A stretch of 64,000 nt of DNA from Candidatus Methylomirabilota bacterium (GTDB taxonomy: Bacteria > Methylomirabilota > Methylomirabilia > Rokubacteriales > CSP1-6). The stretch covers positions 1 to 64,000 of the forward strand of contig DASTYT010000124.1 in assembly GCA_035764725.1 (NCBI GenBank). The letters are read 5' to 3'. Shown piece after piece: positions 54,218-63,619 of this stretch (positions are counted from its first letter, which is position 1; every line of letters begins with the position of its first letter). The position numbers and the translations under genes are program-made. Below the pieces are notes generated by a model. That model did not search any database. It saw only the letters and a program-made list of their open reading frames with translations, and was not told the origin of the DNA.

Positions 54218-54234
54218 CGCTCATGTCCTGAGCG
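54218..54234 (-). terminator. Weak hairpin after the NtrC-type regulator
   Basis: CGCTCA and TGAGCG pair around a five-base loop, two bases past the TAG at 54237-54239. The stem is short and no T-run follows, so this is a tentative call. Confidence 0.25.
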
Positions 54235-54236
54235 AG

Positions 54237-55694
<1,458 letters not shown>

Positions 55695-55707
55695 GCGGCG
55701 AGATTAC

Positions 55708-55736
55708 TTGACGGGCCGAAGAGGGGCCGGGATACT
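55708..55736 (+). promoter_or_regulatory. Possible sigma-70 promoter of the single receiver gene
   Basis: TTGACG at 55708-55713 and GATACT at 55731-55736 are spaced by 17 bases. The predicted mRNA start would fall only about ten bases before the ATG, cutting into the Shine-Dalgarno, so the call is weak. Confidence 0.3.
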
Positions 55737-55752
55737 CGGGGCGGAGCACACG

Positions 55753-56109
55753 ATGCGCATCCTGGTCGTGGACGATGATCCTGCCGTCGCGGAGGTCATT
55801 GCCGAGGCGATTCGCGCCCGCGGCGACGCCGCGCTCGTTTCACTCGATGGCACCGAGGCCCTCGACATTCTGGGAACCACTCCGGTTGACGGCGTCTTTC
55901 TCGATCTGGTCATGCCCGGGCTCGGTGGCCTCGCCACGCTGAGCCGGATCCGCAACCAGCATCCCGGTATTCCTGTCGTCATCCTCTCTGGTCACGCCGA
56001 TGAGGACCAGGCGCGCGAAGCGCTGGCCCTGGGGGCGGTGGAGGTCGTCAAGAAGCCGGCCGCCCTCGCCCACCTGAGTGAAGCCCTGGCCCGACTCAAG
56101 GGCGAGTGA
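55753..56109 (+). CDS. Stand-alone receiver-domain protein (CheY-like)
   Basis: 118 residues from the ATG at 55753, with GGAG six bases before it. The receiver is complete: VVDDDP, phospho-Asp D51 in FLDLVMPG, ILSGHAD with Ser/Thr-type switch, and Lys101 in VVKKPA. There is no output domain. It is divergent from the NtrC-type regulator and could be a phosphate sink or relay partner for a kinase elsewhere, including PrsK. Confidence 0.88.
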   Translation: MRILVVDDDPAVAEVIAEAIRARGDAALVSLDGTEALDILGTTPVDGVFLDLVMPGLGGLATLSRIRNQHPGIPVVILSGHADEDQAREALALGAVEVVKKPAALAHLSEALARLKGE

Positions 56110-56235
56110 TTCGATCGCCTATCCCTCGAATCGGGGCTCGACTAGGTTATGTGACCCAGGATGGGAAAAGCAATACCCATTTTCCCTGAAAGGGCTCGCA
56201 ATCGAAAGGATGTCAGTTCGCATAGCTGAAGGGGA

Positions 56236-57615
56236 ATGATGTCGCACTCCGCACACACGCTGGCCGGCTTTGCCCGCAGCCTGACACCCTCTCGCATCCC
56301 TGCCACCGTACGGGACGGCGTGGCCCTTCGCGTCCTCGACACGCTGGGGTGCGCGCTCGCGGCCTCGGACTTCGACTGGGCGGACACCGTCCTTGCGCCC
56401 GTGAGCGCCTGGGGGTACGGCGGCCGCAGCAGCGTCGCGGGCCGCTCGCCGCGCGTGGCCGCGCCCATGGCGGCGCTCGCCAACGGCACGCTCGCCCACG
56501 GTCTGGACTTCGACGATACGCACGCGCCCTCGATCACGCATGCCTCGGCGGTGGTCCTGCCGGCCGTGCTCGCGCTCGGCGAGGAGCGGAGACTGCCTGG
56601 GCCGGAGATCATCGCGGCCGCGGTGGCGGGTTACGAGACCATCACGCGGCTTGGGATGGCGGCGCCGGGTGCGTTTCACGCGCGCGGCTGGCACGCCACG
56701 CCCGCCTGCGGCGCGTTTGCCGCCGCGCTCGCCGCCGGCCGTTGCCTCGCTCTCGAGGAGGATGCGCTCGCGTCCGCCGTGGGCGTCGCCGCGAGCTGCG
56801 CGTCCGGGCTGCTCGAGTTCCTCGAGGACGGCTCGAGCGTCAAGCGACTGCATCCCGGGTGGGCGGCTCATGCGGGCGTGCTCGCGGCGGCCCTGGCGGG
56901 GGGAGGCATGACCGGTCCCCGCACCGCGCTCGAGGGGCGGTTCGGCTTCTTCCGGGCTGCCCTCGGCGAGGCGCCCGACCTGGCGCCCCTCCTCGACACG
57001 CTCGGCACACGCTGGGAAACGCTCGAGATCGGATTCAAGCCGTATCCGTGCTGTCACTACAACCACGCCTACGTGGACGCGGCTCGGCAGCTGCGCGAGG
57101 CGCACCGTCTGGACGTGGCGACGATCGCCTCGATCGAGTGCCGGGTGCCCGCGGGCGAAGTCCCGATCGTATGCGAGCCCGCCGCCGCCAAGGCGGCGCC
57201 CCGAACCGACTACGACGCGAAATTCAGCCTCCCGTTCTCCGTGGCGGCGGCGCTGATCGACGGGCACGTAGGCGTGAGCACCTTCAGCGCGGCGCGCCTG
57301 GCCGACCCCGCTCTGCTGCGCCTTGCCGCCCGCGTCACTTATTCGGTCGATCCCGAGTCACCGTTCCCGCGAACCTTCCCCGGTCACGTCATCGTGCGGC
57401 TCGACGATGGGCGGACGTTTGAGGCGCGCGAAGCGAGCAATCGGGGCGGTCCGGACGCGCCGCTCCCGGTAGAGGCCCTCGTGGAGAAGTTCCGCGACAA
57501 CGCCTCCCGGGCGCTTCCCGAGGCACAGGTGCGCGCACTCGAGGAGAGCGCGCTCGGTCTCGAAGGCCTGGACGACGTGGGCGCGCTCATGGCGCTTGCC
57601 CGGCCGGGCGATTGA
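56236..57615 (+). CDS. MmgE/PrpD family protein
   Basis: 459 residues from the ATG at 56236 (a second ATG follows at once), with AGGGG upstream. The MmgE/PrpD fold is shown by DTLGCALAAS, ANGTLAHGLDFDDTH, GWHATPACGAFAAAL, LEFLEDGSSVKRLHPGWAAHAG and PYPCCHYNHAYVDA. Relatives include 2-methylcitrate dehydratase and aconitate decarboxylase. No propionate genes are nearby, so the true substrate is open. The gene is outside the glycan locus. Confidence 0.9.
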   Translation: MMSHSAHTLAGFARSLTPSRIPATVRDGVALRVLDTLGCALAASDFDWADTVLAPVSAWGYGGRSSVAGRSPRVAAPMAALANGTLAHGLDFDDTHAPSITHASAVVLPAVLALGEERRLPGPEIIAAAVAGYETITRLGMAAPGAFHARGWHATPACGAFAAALAAGRCLALEEDALASAVGVAASCASGLLEFLEDGSSVKRLHPGWAAHAGVLAAALAGGGMTGPRTALEGRFGFFRAALGEAPDLAPLLDTLGTRWETLEIGFKPYPCCHYNHAYVDAARQLREAHRLDVATIASIECRVPAGEVPIVCEPAAAKAAPRTDYDAKFSLPFSVAAALIDGHVGVSTFSAARLADPALLRLAARVTYSVDPESPFPRTFPGHVIVRLDDGRTFEAREASNRGGPDAPLPVEALVEKFRDNASRALPEAQVRALEESALGLEGLDDVGALMALARPGD

Positions 57616-57655
57616 ATCGCTTGCCTCACCCCAGTTGATCTGCCATCATTTCTTC

Positions 57656-58024
57656 ATGAAGCGCGCCGTCGGGTCCGCCCTCGTGACCCTGGCTCTGCTG
57701 AGCGGGACGGGCGCCCCCGCGGTCGCCCAGCAGCAGCCCGAGCCCGGCAACTCCCCGTCGAATCAGAACGAGTTCGCGATCATCGCGCCGCATACCACTC
57801 GTGAGGCGACCCGCGCCCGCGAGTCGGAGTTCTACCCGGGCGAGGACATCCGGGTGCGGCACGAGCCGGCGTTCGTCAGTGGCCTCAGCAAGGCCCCCGC
57901 TTCCGGCCCGATCAAACGCTTGGGCGTCTCGGGCTGGACCTCGCCCCCGGGTCGTGGGGACGGCATTCTGTCGCACGAGACGAGCGGCTGGTTCGGATTC
58001 GGCTTCAGCATCATCTGGGAATAG
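57656..58024 (+). CDS. Small secreted protein of unknown function
   Basis: 122 residues from the ATG at 57656. A signal peptide is clear (MKRAVGSALVTLALLSG, cleavage after AVA or AQQ near 25). The mature part is polar with RARESEFYPGEDIRVRHEPAF and ends in SGWFGFGFSIIWE, aromatic and hydrophobic, perhaps a single surface strand. I recognise no family. It lies between the MmgE/PrpD gene and a PHP-domain gene, same strand. Confidence 0.7.
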   Translation: MKRAVGSALVTLALLSGTGAPAVAQQQPEPGNSPSNQNEFAIIAPHTTREATRARESEFYPGEDIRVRHEPAFVSGLSKAPASGPIKRLGVSGWTSPPGRGDGILSHETSGWFGFGFSIIWE

Positions 58025-58037
58025 ACGCTCCCGCGCA

Positions 58038-58607
58038 GTGCCACTCCTCAAGGGCAATCTCCACGCGCATACCACGTTCTCCGACGGCCACTATGCCGTC
58101 GAAGATGTGATCGCCCGGTATCGCGAGCTGGGATACGACTTCCTCGCCATCACCGACCACGACGATCGCGTCACCGAGAACTACTGGCTCCACATCCCGC
58201 TGAGCGATGGGGGGCTCGTCGTGCTGCCCGGTCTCGAGCTCGACTACCGGCCCCTGTCCCAGCACGTCGGCAAGGTGACCGGGGACCGCGAGACGCTCTT
58301 CATCCTCAATCATCCCGCCCGGTACGGGCTCGGCGTCGCGGAGATCCTGGCCCGCATCGCCGCCATCCGGACGGCGGGCTGGCCCATCGAGGCGGTGGAA
58401 GTCACCGACGCCGGCATCTATCAGCCCGAGCACGACGTCCCCGCCATCCCGCTGCCGCGCGTCGCCACCGACGATTCTCACTGGGAGTCGCAGTTCGGCC
58501 GCGCGTGGGTCGAGGTGGAAGCCGCCCGGAGCCCGGACGCCATACTCCGCGCCGTCAAGGCGGGCGACTTCCGGCTGGGCTTCGCCCCGGAGGCGGCGTC
58601 CTCGTGA
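58038..58607 (+). CDS. PHP-domain metal-dependent phosphoesterase-like protein
   Basis: 189 residues from a GTG at 58038. PHP metal ligands are visible: NLHAHTTFSDG (first HxH), ITDHDD, the Glu in PGLELDY, ILNHPAR and ATDDSH. The family hydrolyses phosphate esters or acts as histidinol-phosphatase-like enzymes; this is a short, single-domain version. No good Shine-Dalgarno precedes the GTG, and coupling to the gene 13 bases upstream may help its translation. Confidence 0.8.
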   Translation: MPLLKGNLHAHTTFSDGHYAVEDVIARYRELGYDFLAITDHDDRVTENYWLHIPLSDGGLVVLPGLELDYRPLSQHVGKVTGDRETLFILNHPARYGLGVAEILARIAAIRTAGWPIEAVEVTDAGIYQPEHDVPAIPLPRVATDDSHWESQFGRAWVEVEAARSPDAILRAVKAGDFRLGFAPEAASS

Positions 58608-58632
58608 TACGCTTGCCCGCCGAGGTGCTCTC

Positions 58633-59460
58633 ATGACGCTCGTACGCATCGGCCACAGCCCGGATCCCGACGACGCCTTCATGTTCCACGCACTCACCGC
58701 CGGGAAGATTCGCGTGCCGGGGATCGAGATCGAGCACGTGCTGGAGGACATCGAGTCCCTGAACCGACGCGCCCGGACGGGAGATCTCGAGGTGACCGCG
58801 GTGTCCGCCGCGACCTACGTGATGGTCCATCACCAGTACCGGATGATGGATCCGGGCGCATCGATGGGAAAGGGATACGGCCCCATTCTCGTCGCGAAGG
58901 AGCCCATGGATCCGAAGCTCGTCGTGGACAAGGTGGTGGCCATTCCCGGCAGCCACACCACCGCCGCGCTCCTCCTCCGGATCTTCGTCGGCGATCCGCC
59001 CATCATCGAGGTCGCCTTCGACAAGATCCCCACCGTGGTCGCCGAAGGCCAGGCGGACCTCGGCTTGCTCATCCACGAGGGCCAGATCACCCATCGCCAG
59101 ATGGGCCTGCACAAGGTGATGGATCTCGGGGAGGAGTGGCAGAAGGATTCCGGGCTGCCGCTCCCCCTCGGCATCAACGTGATGCGGCGCGACCTAGGTG
59201 AGGACGTGCACCGTCGCCTCTCGCAGGCCCTCCGCGATTCCATCGACTACGCCTACGCCCACGTGGACGAGGCGCTCGAGTACGCCATGCGCTACGGGCG
59301 GGGGATCGACAAGGAGACGTGCCGGCGCTTCGTGCTGATGTACGTCAACGACTACACGAAGCGGCTGGGACCCGACGGCGAGGCCGCGCTGCGCCGCCTC
59401 TACGACCTCGCCCACGCCAAGGGCCTCATCCGCGACAAGCCCCCCGTCGACCCGATCTGA
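58633..59460 (+). CDS. mqnD: MqnA/MqnD-family menaquinone biosynthesis protein (probably MqnD)
   Basis: 275 residues with a periplasmic-binding-protein-like fold: GHSPDPDDAFMFHAL at the N-terminus, VSAATYVMV, GPILVAKEP, IPGSHTTAALLL and GQADLGLLIHEGQ. The first motif aligns with the SPCPND(T/A)F of MqnD (1,4-dihydroxy-6-naphthoate synthase) better than with MqnA. MqnC and MqnE genes lie directly beyond on the opposite strand, which supports a futalosine-pathway role. MqnA or another function in this family remains possible. Confidence 0.82.
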   Translation: MTLVRIGHSPDPDDAFMFHALTAGKIRVPGIEIEHVLEDIESLNRRARTGDLEVTAVSAATYVMVHHQYRMMDPGASMGKGYGPILVAKEPMDPKLVVDKVVAIPGSHTTAALLLRIFVGDPPIIEVAFDKIPTVVAEGQADLGLLIHEGQITHRQMGLHKVMDLGEEWQKDSGLPLPLGINVMRRDLGEDVHRRLSQALRDSIDYAYAHVDEALEYAMRYGRGIDKETCRRFVLMYVNDYTKRLGPDGEAALRRLYDLAHAKGLIRDKPPVDPI

Positions 59461-59465
59461 CCATC

Positions 59466-59492
59466 AGCGGGCGCCTAGAAATGGCCCCCGCT
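59466..59492. terminator. Hairpin between convergent menaquinone genes
   Basis: AGCGGGCGCC and GGCCCCCGCT pair at nine of ten positions around a seven-base loop, between the convergent ends at 59460 and 59534. It may stop transcription from both sides, though no T-run is present. Confidence 0.45.
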
Positions 59493-59533
59493 CTCCCCCA
59501 ACTGGCGGGCGATCCTTCCAACTCGCCGGCTGT

Positions 59534-60619
59534 TCAGTACTCGCGGAGTATCTGATACTCCGTGGTTCTCTGCGCCGGCGTGTAGCCGGCGTCGCGGATC
59601 AAGCTGATGATCTCGTCCACGGTGGTCTTGTTGACGTAGTCCGCGGCGGCGTGGACGTTCTCTTCAAAGAGCGTGCCCCCGAAGTCGTCCGCCCCCCACG
59701 ACAGCGCCACCTGGCCGGCCCGCTTGCCCTCGGAGAACCACGAGGCCTGCACGTGGTCGAAGTTGTCAAGGTAGAGGCGCGAGGCAGCCAGCATGCGGAG
59801 GTAGGTGCTCGGCCCCTTGTAGGTCTTGATCCACTTCTCGAGCAGGGTATTGCCCGGCTTGAACGACCACGGCACGAAGGCGGTGAAGCCGCGGTGCTCG
59901 TCCTGGAGATCGCGGACGGCCTCCCAGTGGTCGATGATGTCGTCGGGCTGCTCCACGTGGCCGTACATCATGGTGGCGGTGGACCGAAACCCCTGGCGAT
60001 GTGCTTCGCGGTGCACGTCGAGCCAGGCCTTCGGCCCGCCCTTTTTGGGCTCGATGCGCTTGCGCACGCGCTCCGAGAGCACCTCGGCGCCCCCGCCGGG
60101 AAGGGTGTCCTGGCCGGCCTCGCGCAGGCGCCGCAGCACGTCGGGCATGGAAAGCCCGCTCACCTGGGCCATGGTCTGGATCTCAGACGCGGTGAAGAAG
60201 TGCGGCGTGACCTGGGGGAAGCGCCGCCGGGTCTCGCGGACGATGTCGAGGTAGTAGTCGAGGGGTAGCGCCGGGTTGTGGCCGCCCTGCAGCAGCACCG
60301 TGGTGGCGCCTTTTGCCGCCGCGAACTCGACCTTCTCCAGCACCTGCTCCACCGTCAAGGTCCAGGCCTCGGGATCGCCGGGCTTGCGGTAGAAGGCGCA
60401 GAACTGACAGTCGGTGATGCACACGTTGGTGTAGTTCGGGTTGCTGTCGATCACGAAGGTCACGCGACGCTCCGGGATGCGCTGGAAGCGCACTTCCTGC
60501 GCGAGCGCGCCGACCTCCACGAGGGGCGCCTCGGTGAGGAGCCAGCGGCCGTCTATCCGATCGAGACGCTTGCCTGTTTCGACCTTGGTCCGGATCTCCT
60601 CGAGGCGGCTCAGCTCCAC
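59534..60619 (-). CDS. mqnC: Cyclic dehypoxanthinyl futalosine synthase MqnC (radical SAM)
   Basis: 361 residues from the GTG at 60619. The radical SAM cluster motif is CITDCQFCAFYR (Cys-x3-Cys-x2-Cys), preceded by DSNPNYTNVC. LLQGGHNP, FTASEI, LPGGGAEVLSERVR and MMYGHVEQPDD are shared with MqnC enzymes. It converts dehypoxanthine futalosine to the cyclic form in the alternative menaquinone route. The start overlaps the MqnE stop by ten bases, so the two are coupled. Confidence 0.95.
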   Translation of the reverse strand: MELSRLEEIRTKVETGKRLDRIDGRWLLTEAPLVEVGALAQEVRFQRIPERRVTFVIDSNPNYTNVCITDCQFCAFYRKPGDPEAWTLTVEQVLEKVEFAAAKGATTVLLQGGHNPALPLDYYLDIVRETRRRFPQVTPHFFTASEIQTMAQVSGLSMPDVLRRLREAGQDTLPGGGAEVLSERVRKRIEPKKGGPKAWLDVHREAHRQGFRSTATMMYGHVEQPDDIIDHWEAVRDLQDEHRGFTAFVPWSFKPGNTLLEKWIKTYKGPSTYLRMLAASRLYLDNFDHVQASWFSEGKRAGQVALSWGADDFGGTLFEENVHAAADYVNKTTVDEIISLIRDAGYTPAQRTTEYQILREY

Positions 60620-61713
60620 ACCTTCACCACGTTGTAGAGGGCATCGCGCTCCACCGGGATCTTGCCGGCGTCACGGATCATGCGGAGGATCTGCTCGCGG
60701 GCGAGCCCGGCCGGGCTCTCCGCCTGCGCCATGTGAGCGATCTTCTCGTCCTCGAGGGTGCCGTTGACGTCGGAGGCACCGAAGTGGAGCGCGAGCGAGG
60801 CCGTCTCCTCGCCGATCATCACCCAGTACGCTTCGATATGGGGAAAGTTGTCGAGGAGCAGGCGCGAGATCGCGATTGTGCGCAGGTCGTCGGTGGGGGG
60901 CGTCTGCCGCGGCACCAGCTTGGTGGTGCCGACCTGGTAGGCAAGGGGAATGAATGTGAAAAATCCCCCCGAGCGGTCCTGCTGCTCGCGGAGCCGGAGC
61001 AGGTGATCGAGCCGCTCCTCTAGCGTCTCCACGTGACCATAGAGCATCGTGGCATTGGTGTGGATGCCGAGCCCGTGGGCGATCCCGTGGATCTCCAGCC
61101 ATCGGTCCGCGTCGGCCTTGCCGCTGTAGCGAAGCTGCTTGGCGAGCCGCTTCGAGAAGATCTCGGCGCCGCCGCCCGGCATCGAATGCAGGCCCGCGGC
61201 CTTGAGCCGGCCGAGGGACTCGCGCGGCTCGATTTTCCACCGGCGCCACCAGTAGTCGACCTCGGCGGCGGTGAAGGCCTTGATCTGGGTCTCCGGGCGC
61301 GCGGCGTGGACGGCCGCGATCATCCGCTCGAAGTACTCAAACGGCCAGTCCGGATGGTGCCCGCCCACGATGTGCGCCTCGCGGGTGCCGGGCTTGATCA
61401 TCTCCAGCACATCCTCGATGGAGTTCTCGAACGCGCCTTCCTCCCCGGGCTTGCGCGCGAAGTCGCAGAAGCTGCAGGAGAGCACGCAGACGTTGGTGGG
61501 GTTCACGTAGCGGTTCAGCACGAAGAAGACGCGGTCGCCGTGGCGGGCGCTCTTGACGTGATCGGCCATGCGGCCGAGCCCGTGGAGATCGTCGGAGGCA
61601 AACAGGGTGAGGCCGTCCTCGCGGGAGAGGCGTTCCCCCGCGCGCACCTTGTCCCACAGGGGCGCCAGGCTCCTGTCGCGGAACCGGGCGGGCGCACTCG
61701 TCGTCGCAGGCAT
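60610..61713 (-). CDS. mqnE: Aminofutalosine synthase MqnE (radical SAM)
   Basis: 367 residues. The radical SAM motif is CVLSCSFCDFAR, preceded by RYVNPTNVC. HIVGGHHPDWPFEY, FTAAEVDYW, MPGGGAEIFSKRL and TMLYGHVET are diagnostic. It joins a chorismate-derived enolpyruvyl benzoate to SAM-derived adenosyl radical to form aminofutalosine. MqnA and MqnB are not in the window. Confidence 0.95.
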   Translation of the reverse strand: MPATTSAPARFRDRSLAPLWDKVRAGERLSREDGLTLFASDDLHGLGRMADHVKSARHGDRVFFVLNRYVNPTNVCVLSCSFCDFARKPGEEGAFENSIEDVLEMIKPGTREAHIVGGHHPDWPFEYFERMIAAVHAARPETQIKAFTAAEVDYWWRRWKIEPRESLGRLKAAGLHSMPGGGAEIFSKRLAKQLRYSGKADADRWLEIHGIAHGLGIHTNATMLYGHVETLEERLDHLLRLREQQDRSGGFFTFIPLAYQVGTTKLVPRQTPPTDDLRTIAISRLLLDNFPHIEAYWVMIGEETASLALHFGASDVNGTLEDEKIAHMAQAESPAGLAREQILRMIRDAGKIPVERDALYNVVKVWS

Positions 61714-61739
61714 CCAGGCCTCCTCCGGCGCCGATTCTA

Positions 61740-62600
61740 CTACTTGATGGCGCCCACGGTGAAACCGGCGATGAAGCGGTCGAGGAAGAAATTGTAGAGG
61801 ATGGCCAGCGGCACGCTCGTGATGAGGCAGGCGGCCATGAGCGAGCCCCAGTAGTAGACGTCGCCCCGCACCAGGGCCACCGGAATCCCCACGCTCACCG
61901 TCATCTTCTGCACCGACGAGATGAACGTCAGGCTGTAGACGAACTCCTGGATAACCAGGGTCATGGCGAAGATCACCACGGTAAGGATGCCGGGCACGGC
62001 CAGGGGAAGAACCATGCGCCAGATCGCCCCCACGCGGCTACAGCCGTCGACCATCGCCGACTCCTCCACCTCCTTGGGCAGGGTCTTGAAGAAGCCCATG
62101 AGGAGCCAGGTACAGAACGGCACCGTGAACGTCGGGTAGATCACGACCAGGGACCAGATGCTGTTCTGGAGCCCGATCAGCGACACCAGCCGGGAGAACG
62201 GGATGAAGAGCAGGGTGGAGGGCACGAGGTAGGTCAGGAAGATGCCGATACTGAGCCGCTCGCCCCAGCGCCCGGTGAGGCGAGCCAGGCTGTAGGCGGC
62301 GGGCACGGCGAGGAGCAACGTGATGGCGACCACCACGACTCCCACGAAGAGCGTGTTGAAAAGCCACGTGGGATAGAGGGTTTGGCCGAATAGCGTGCGG
62401 AGATGGTCGAGGGTCGGCGGCTGATTGAAGATGAAGGGATTGTGCTGGATATTGCTCGCTCCCACGTAGAGATCGCTGTTCTGCTTGAAGCTCGTGACCA
62501 CCATCCAGTAGAAGGGGAAGATCGCGAAGAGCGTGAAGAACAGGATGATGGCGCGGTGGCCGACGGCCAGCGCCACGCGGCGGGGTCGGACGCGGGCCAC
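61740..62600 (-). CDS. Carbohydrate ABC importer permease (MalG/UgpE-like)
   Basis: 286 residues from the GTG at 62600, two bases after the partner permease stop; this gives the usual family length. It has six membrane helices, and the EAA loop reads EVEESAMVDGCSRVGAIWRM. It belongs to the CUT1 sugar importer group. With the permease and binding protein upstream it would import an oligosaccharide, polyol or glycerol-phosphate-like solute; the ATPase gene is not seen. Confidence 0.92.
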   Translation of the reverse strand: MARVRPRRVALAVGHRAIILFFTLFAIFPFYWMVVTSFKQNSDLYVGASNIQHNPFIFNQPPTLDHLRTLFGQTLYPTWLFNTLFVGVVVVAITLLLAVPAAYSLARLTGRWGERLSIGIFLTYLVPSTLLFIPFSRLVSLIGLQNSIWSLVVIYPTFTVPFCTWLLMGFFKTLPKEVEESAMVDGCSRVGAIWRMVLPLAVPGILTVVIFAMTLVIQEFVYSLTFISSVQKMTVSVGIPVALVRGDVYYWGSLMAACLITSVPLAILYNFFLDRFIAGFTVGAIK

Positions 62601-62602
62601 GG

Positions 62603-63544
62603 CTAGACCACCTCGGCGCGCCGCGAGACGCGCAGCATGAACACTGCCAGGACCACCAGCACGGGCAAGAGGAAGAGCGCGATGGCGGCGCCCCGTCCCA
62701 CGTCGCCCCCGAGCACCCCGTCCTGGAAGGCCAAGCTCGCGAGCACGTGGGTGCTGTTGTAGGGACCGCCGCGCGTGAGCAGGTACACCACGCTCATGTC
62801 GGTGAACGTGAATACCACCCCGAAGAGCACGGCCACGCTCAGGATCGGCAGCATCATGGGCAGGGTGATCTGAAGGGCCTTGGCGAGGGGGCCGGCGCCG
62901 TCGATGTCGGCCGCCTCGTGCACCTCGGACGGGATCGAGCTGAGCCCGGCGAGCAGGATGACGGTGGAGAAGGGCAGCATCCGCCACACGTGGATGGTGA
63001 TGATCGCGATCATGCCGAGGGTCGTGTCGCCGAGCCAGAAGTACCACTGACCCGGCCCGAAGTAGCCCACCACCTTGAGCAGCCAGTTGATCACGCTGAA
63101 CGTTGAGTCGAAGATCCAGAGCCACCCCAGCGTGGCCAGCGAGATGGGCGCCGCCCAGGGCAAGAGGATGAGGAAGCGCACGAAGGACTTGCCCAGGAAC
63201 TTCTTCATGAGGGCGCGCGCGAGGATGTTCCCCATTACGATGACGAGGAGCTGCGACACGAAGGTGAAGACGAAGGTATTCCGGAGGGCGCGGAGGAAGA
63301 CCGGGCTCTTCACCACCGCCCGGAAGTTCTGCAGACCCACGAACGACACGTCCAGGCTGCCCGCGGAGGAGTTGGTCACGCTCAGCACCAGCGCGAGCAC
63401 GAAGGGCACCCCCACGAGCAGGAGGATATAGAGCAGCGCGGGGGCCAGCATCAGCATCCCGAGCGCACGCTCGCGACGGCGGAGGGTATCGCGGGGCGCG
63501 AGCGGGCGGGCGGCGACCGCGGGCGCAGCGGGTACGGCGCTCAT
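62603..63544 (-). CDS. Carbohydrate ABC importer permease (MalF/UgpA-like)
   Basis: 313 residues, six membrane helices, with the EAA loop EVHEAADIDGAGPLAKALQI and the periplasmic FVGLQNFRAVV segment typical of UgpA/MalF-type subunits. The stop is TAG and the Shine-Dalgarno is GAGGGA. It partners the permease downstream. Confidence 0.93.
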   Translation of the reverse strand: MSAVPAAPAVAARPLAPRDTLRRRERALGMLMLAPALLYILLLVGVPFVLALVLSVTNSSAGSLDVSFVGLQNFRAVVKSPVFLRALRNTFVFTFVSQLLVIVMGNILARALMKKFLGKSFVRFLILLPWAAPISLATLGWLWIFDSTFSVINWLLKVVGYFGPGQWYFWLGDTTLGMIAIITIHVWRMLPFSTVILLAGLSSIPSEVHEAADIDGAGPLAKALQITLPMMLPILSVAVLFGVVFTFTDMSVVYLLTRGGPYNSTHVLASLAFQDGVLGGDVGRGAAIALFLLPVLVVLAVFMLRVSRRAEVV

Positions 63545-63565
63545 GGAGTCCCTCTCAAACCGAAA

Positions 63566-63596
63566 CCGGCAGCGGGGCAGGGGCTCCCGCTGCCGG
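63566..63596 (-). terminator. Intercistronic hairpin between binding protein and permease
   Basis: CCGGCAGCGGG and CCCGCTGCCGG form an 11-pair stem with a nine-base loop, 23 bases after the binding-protein stop. Such hairpins commonly stabilise binding-protein mRNA and reduce read-through into permease genes. No T-run is seen. Confidence 0.55.
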
Positions 63597-63619
63597 CTCG
63601 AAACGCGGGCCGGAGGAGG

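Larger units (their letters stand above)
53931..54236 (-). promoter_or_regulatory. 306-base regulatory gap upstream of the export operon
   Basis: No gene is visible on either strand. It holds the sigma-54 promoter P1, a leader of about 95 bases, and upstream boxes GTGCTGTC at 54074-54081, CTAGTTGAG at 54081-54089 and CGTATAG at 54117-54123. The last two repeat the arrangement seen upstream of promoter P2. At its far end is a small hairpin after the stop of the neighbouring regulator gene. The centre is AT-rich compared with the coding DNA around it. Confidence 0.6.

Noticed and set aside
53931..54236. Small RNA or riboswitch in the gap before the export operon
   Set aside because: Only short weak stems are seen and none fits a riboswitch class I know; the promoter and paired boxes explain the gap better.
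58633..59460. Simple ABC-transporter binding protein rather than a menaquinone enzyme
   Set aside because: There is no signal peptide, and MqnC and MqnE are encoded next to it; the GHSPDPDDAF motif fits the MqnA/MqnD group.
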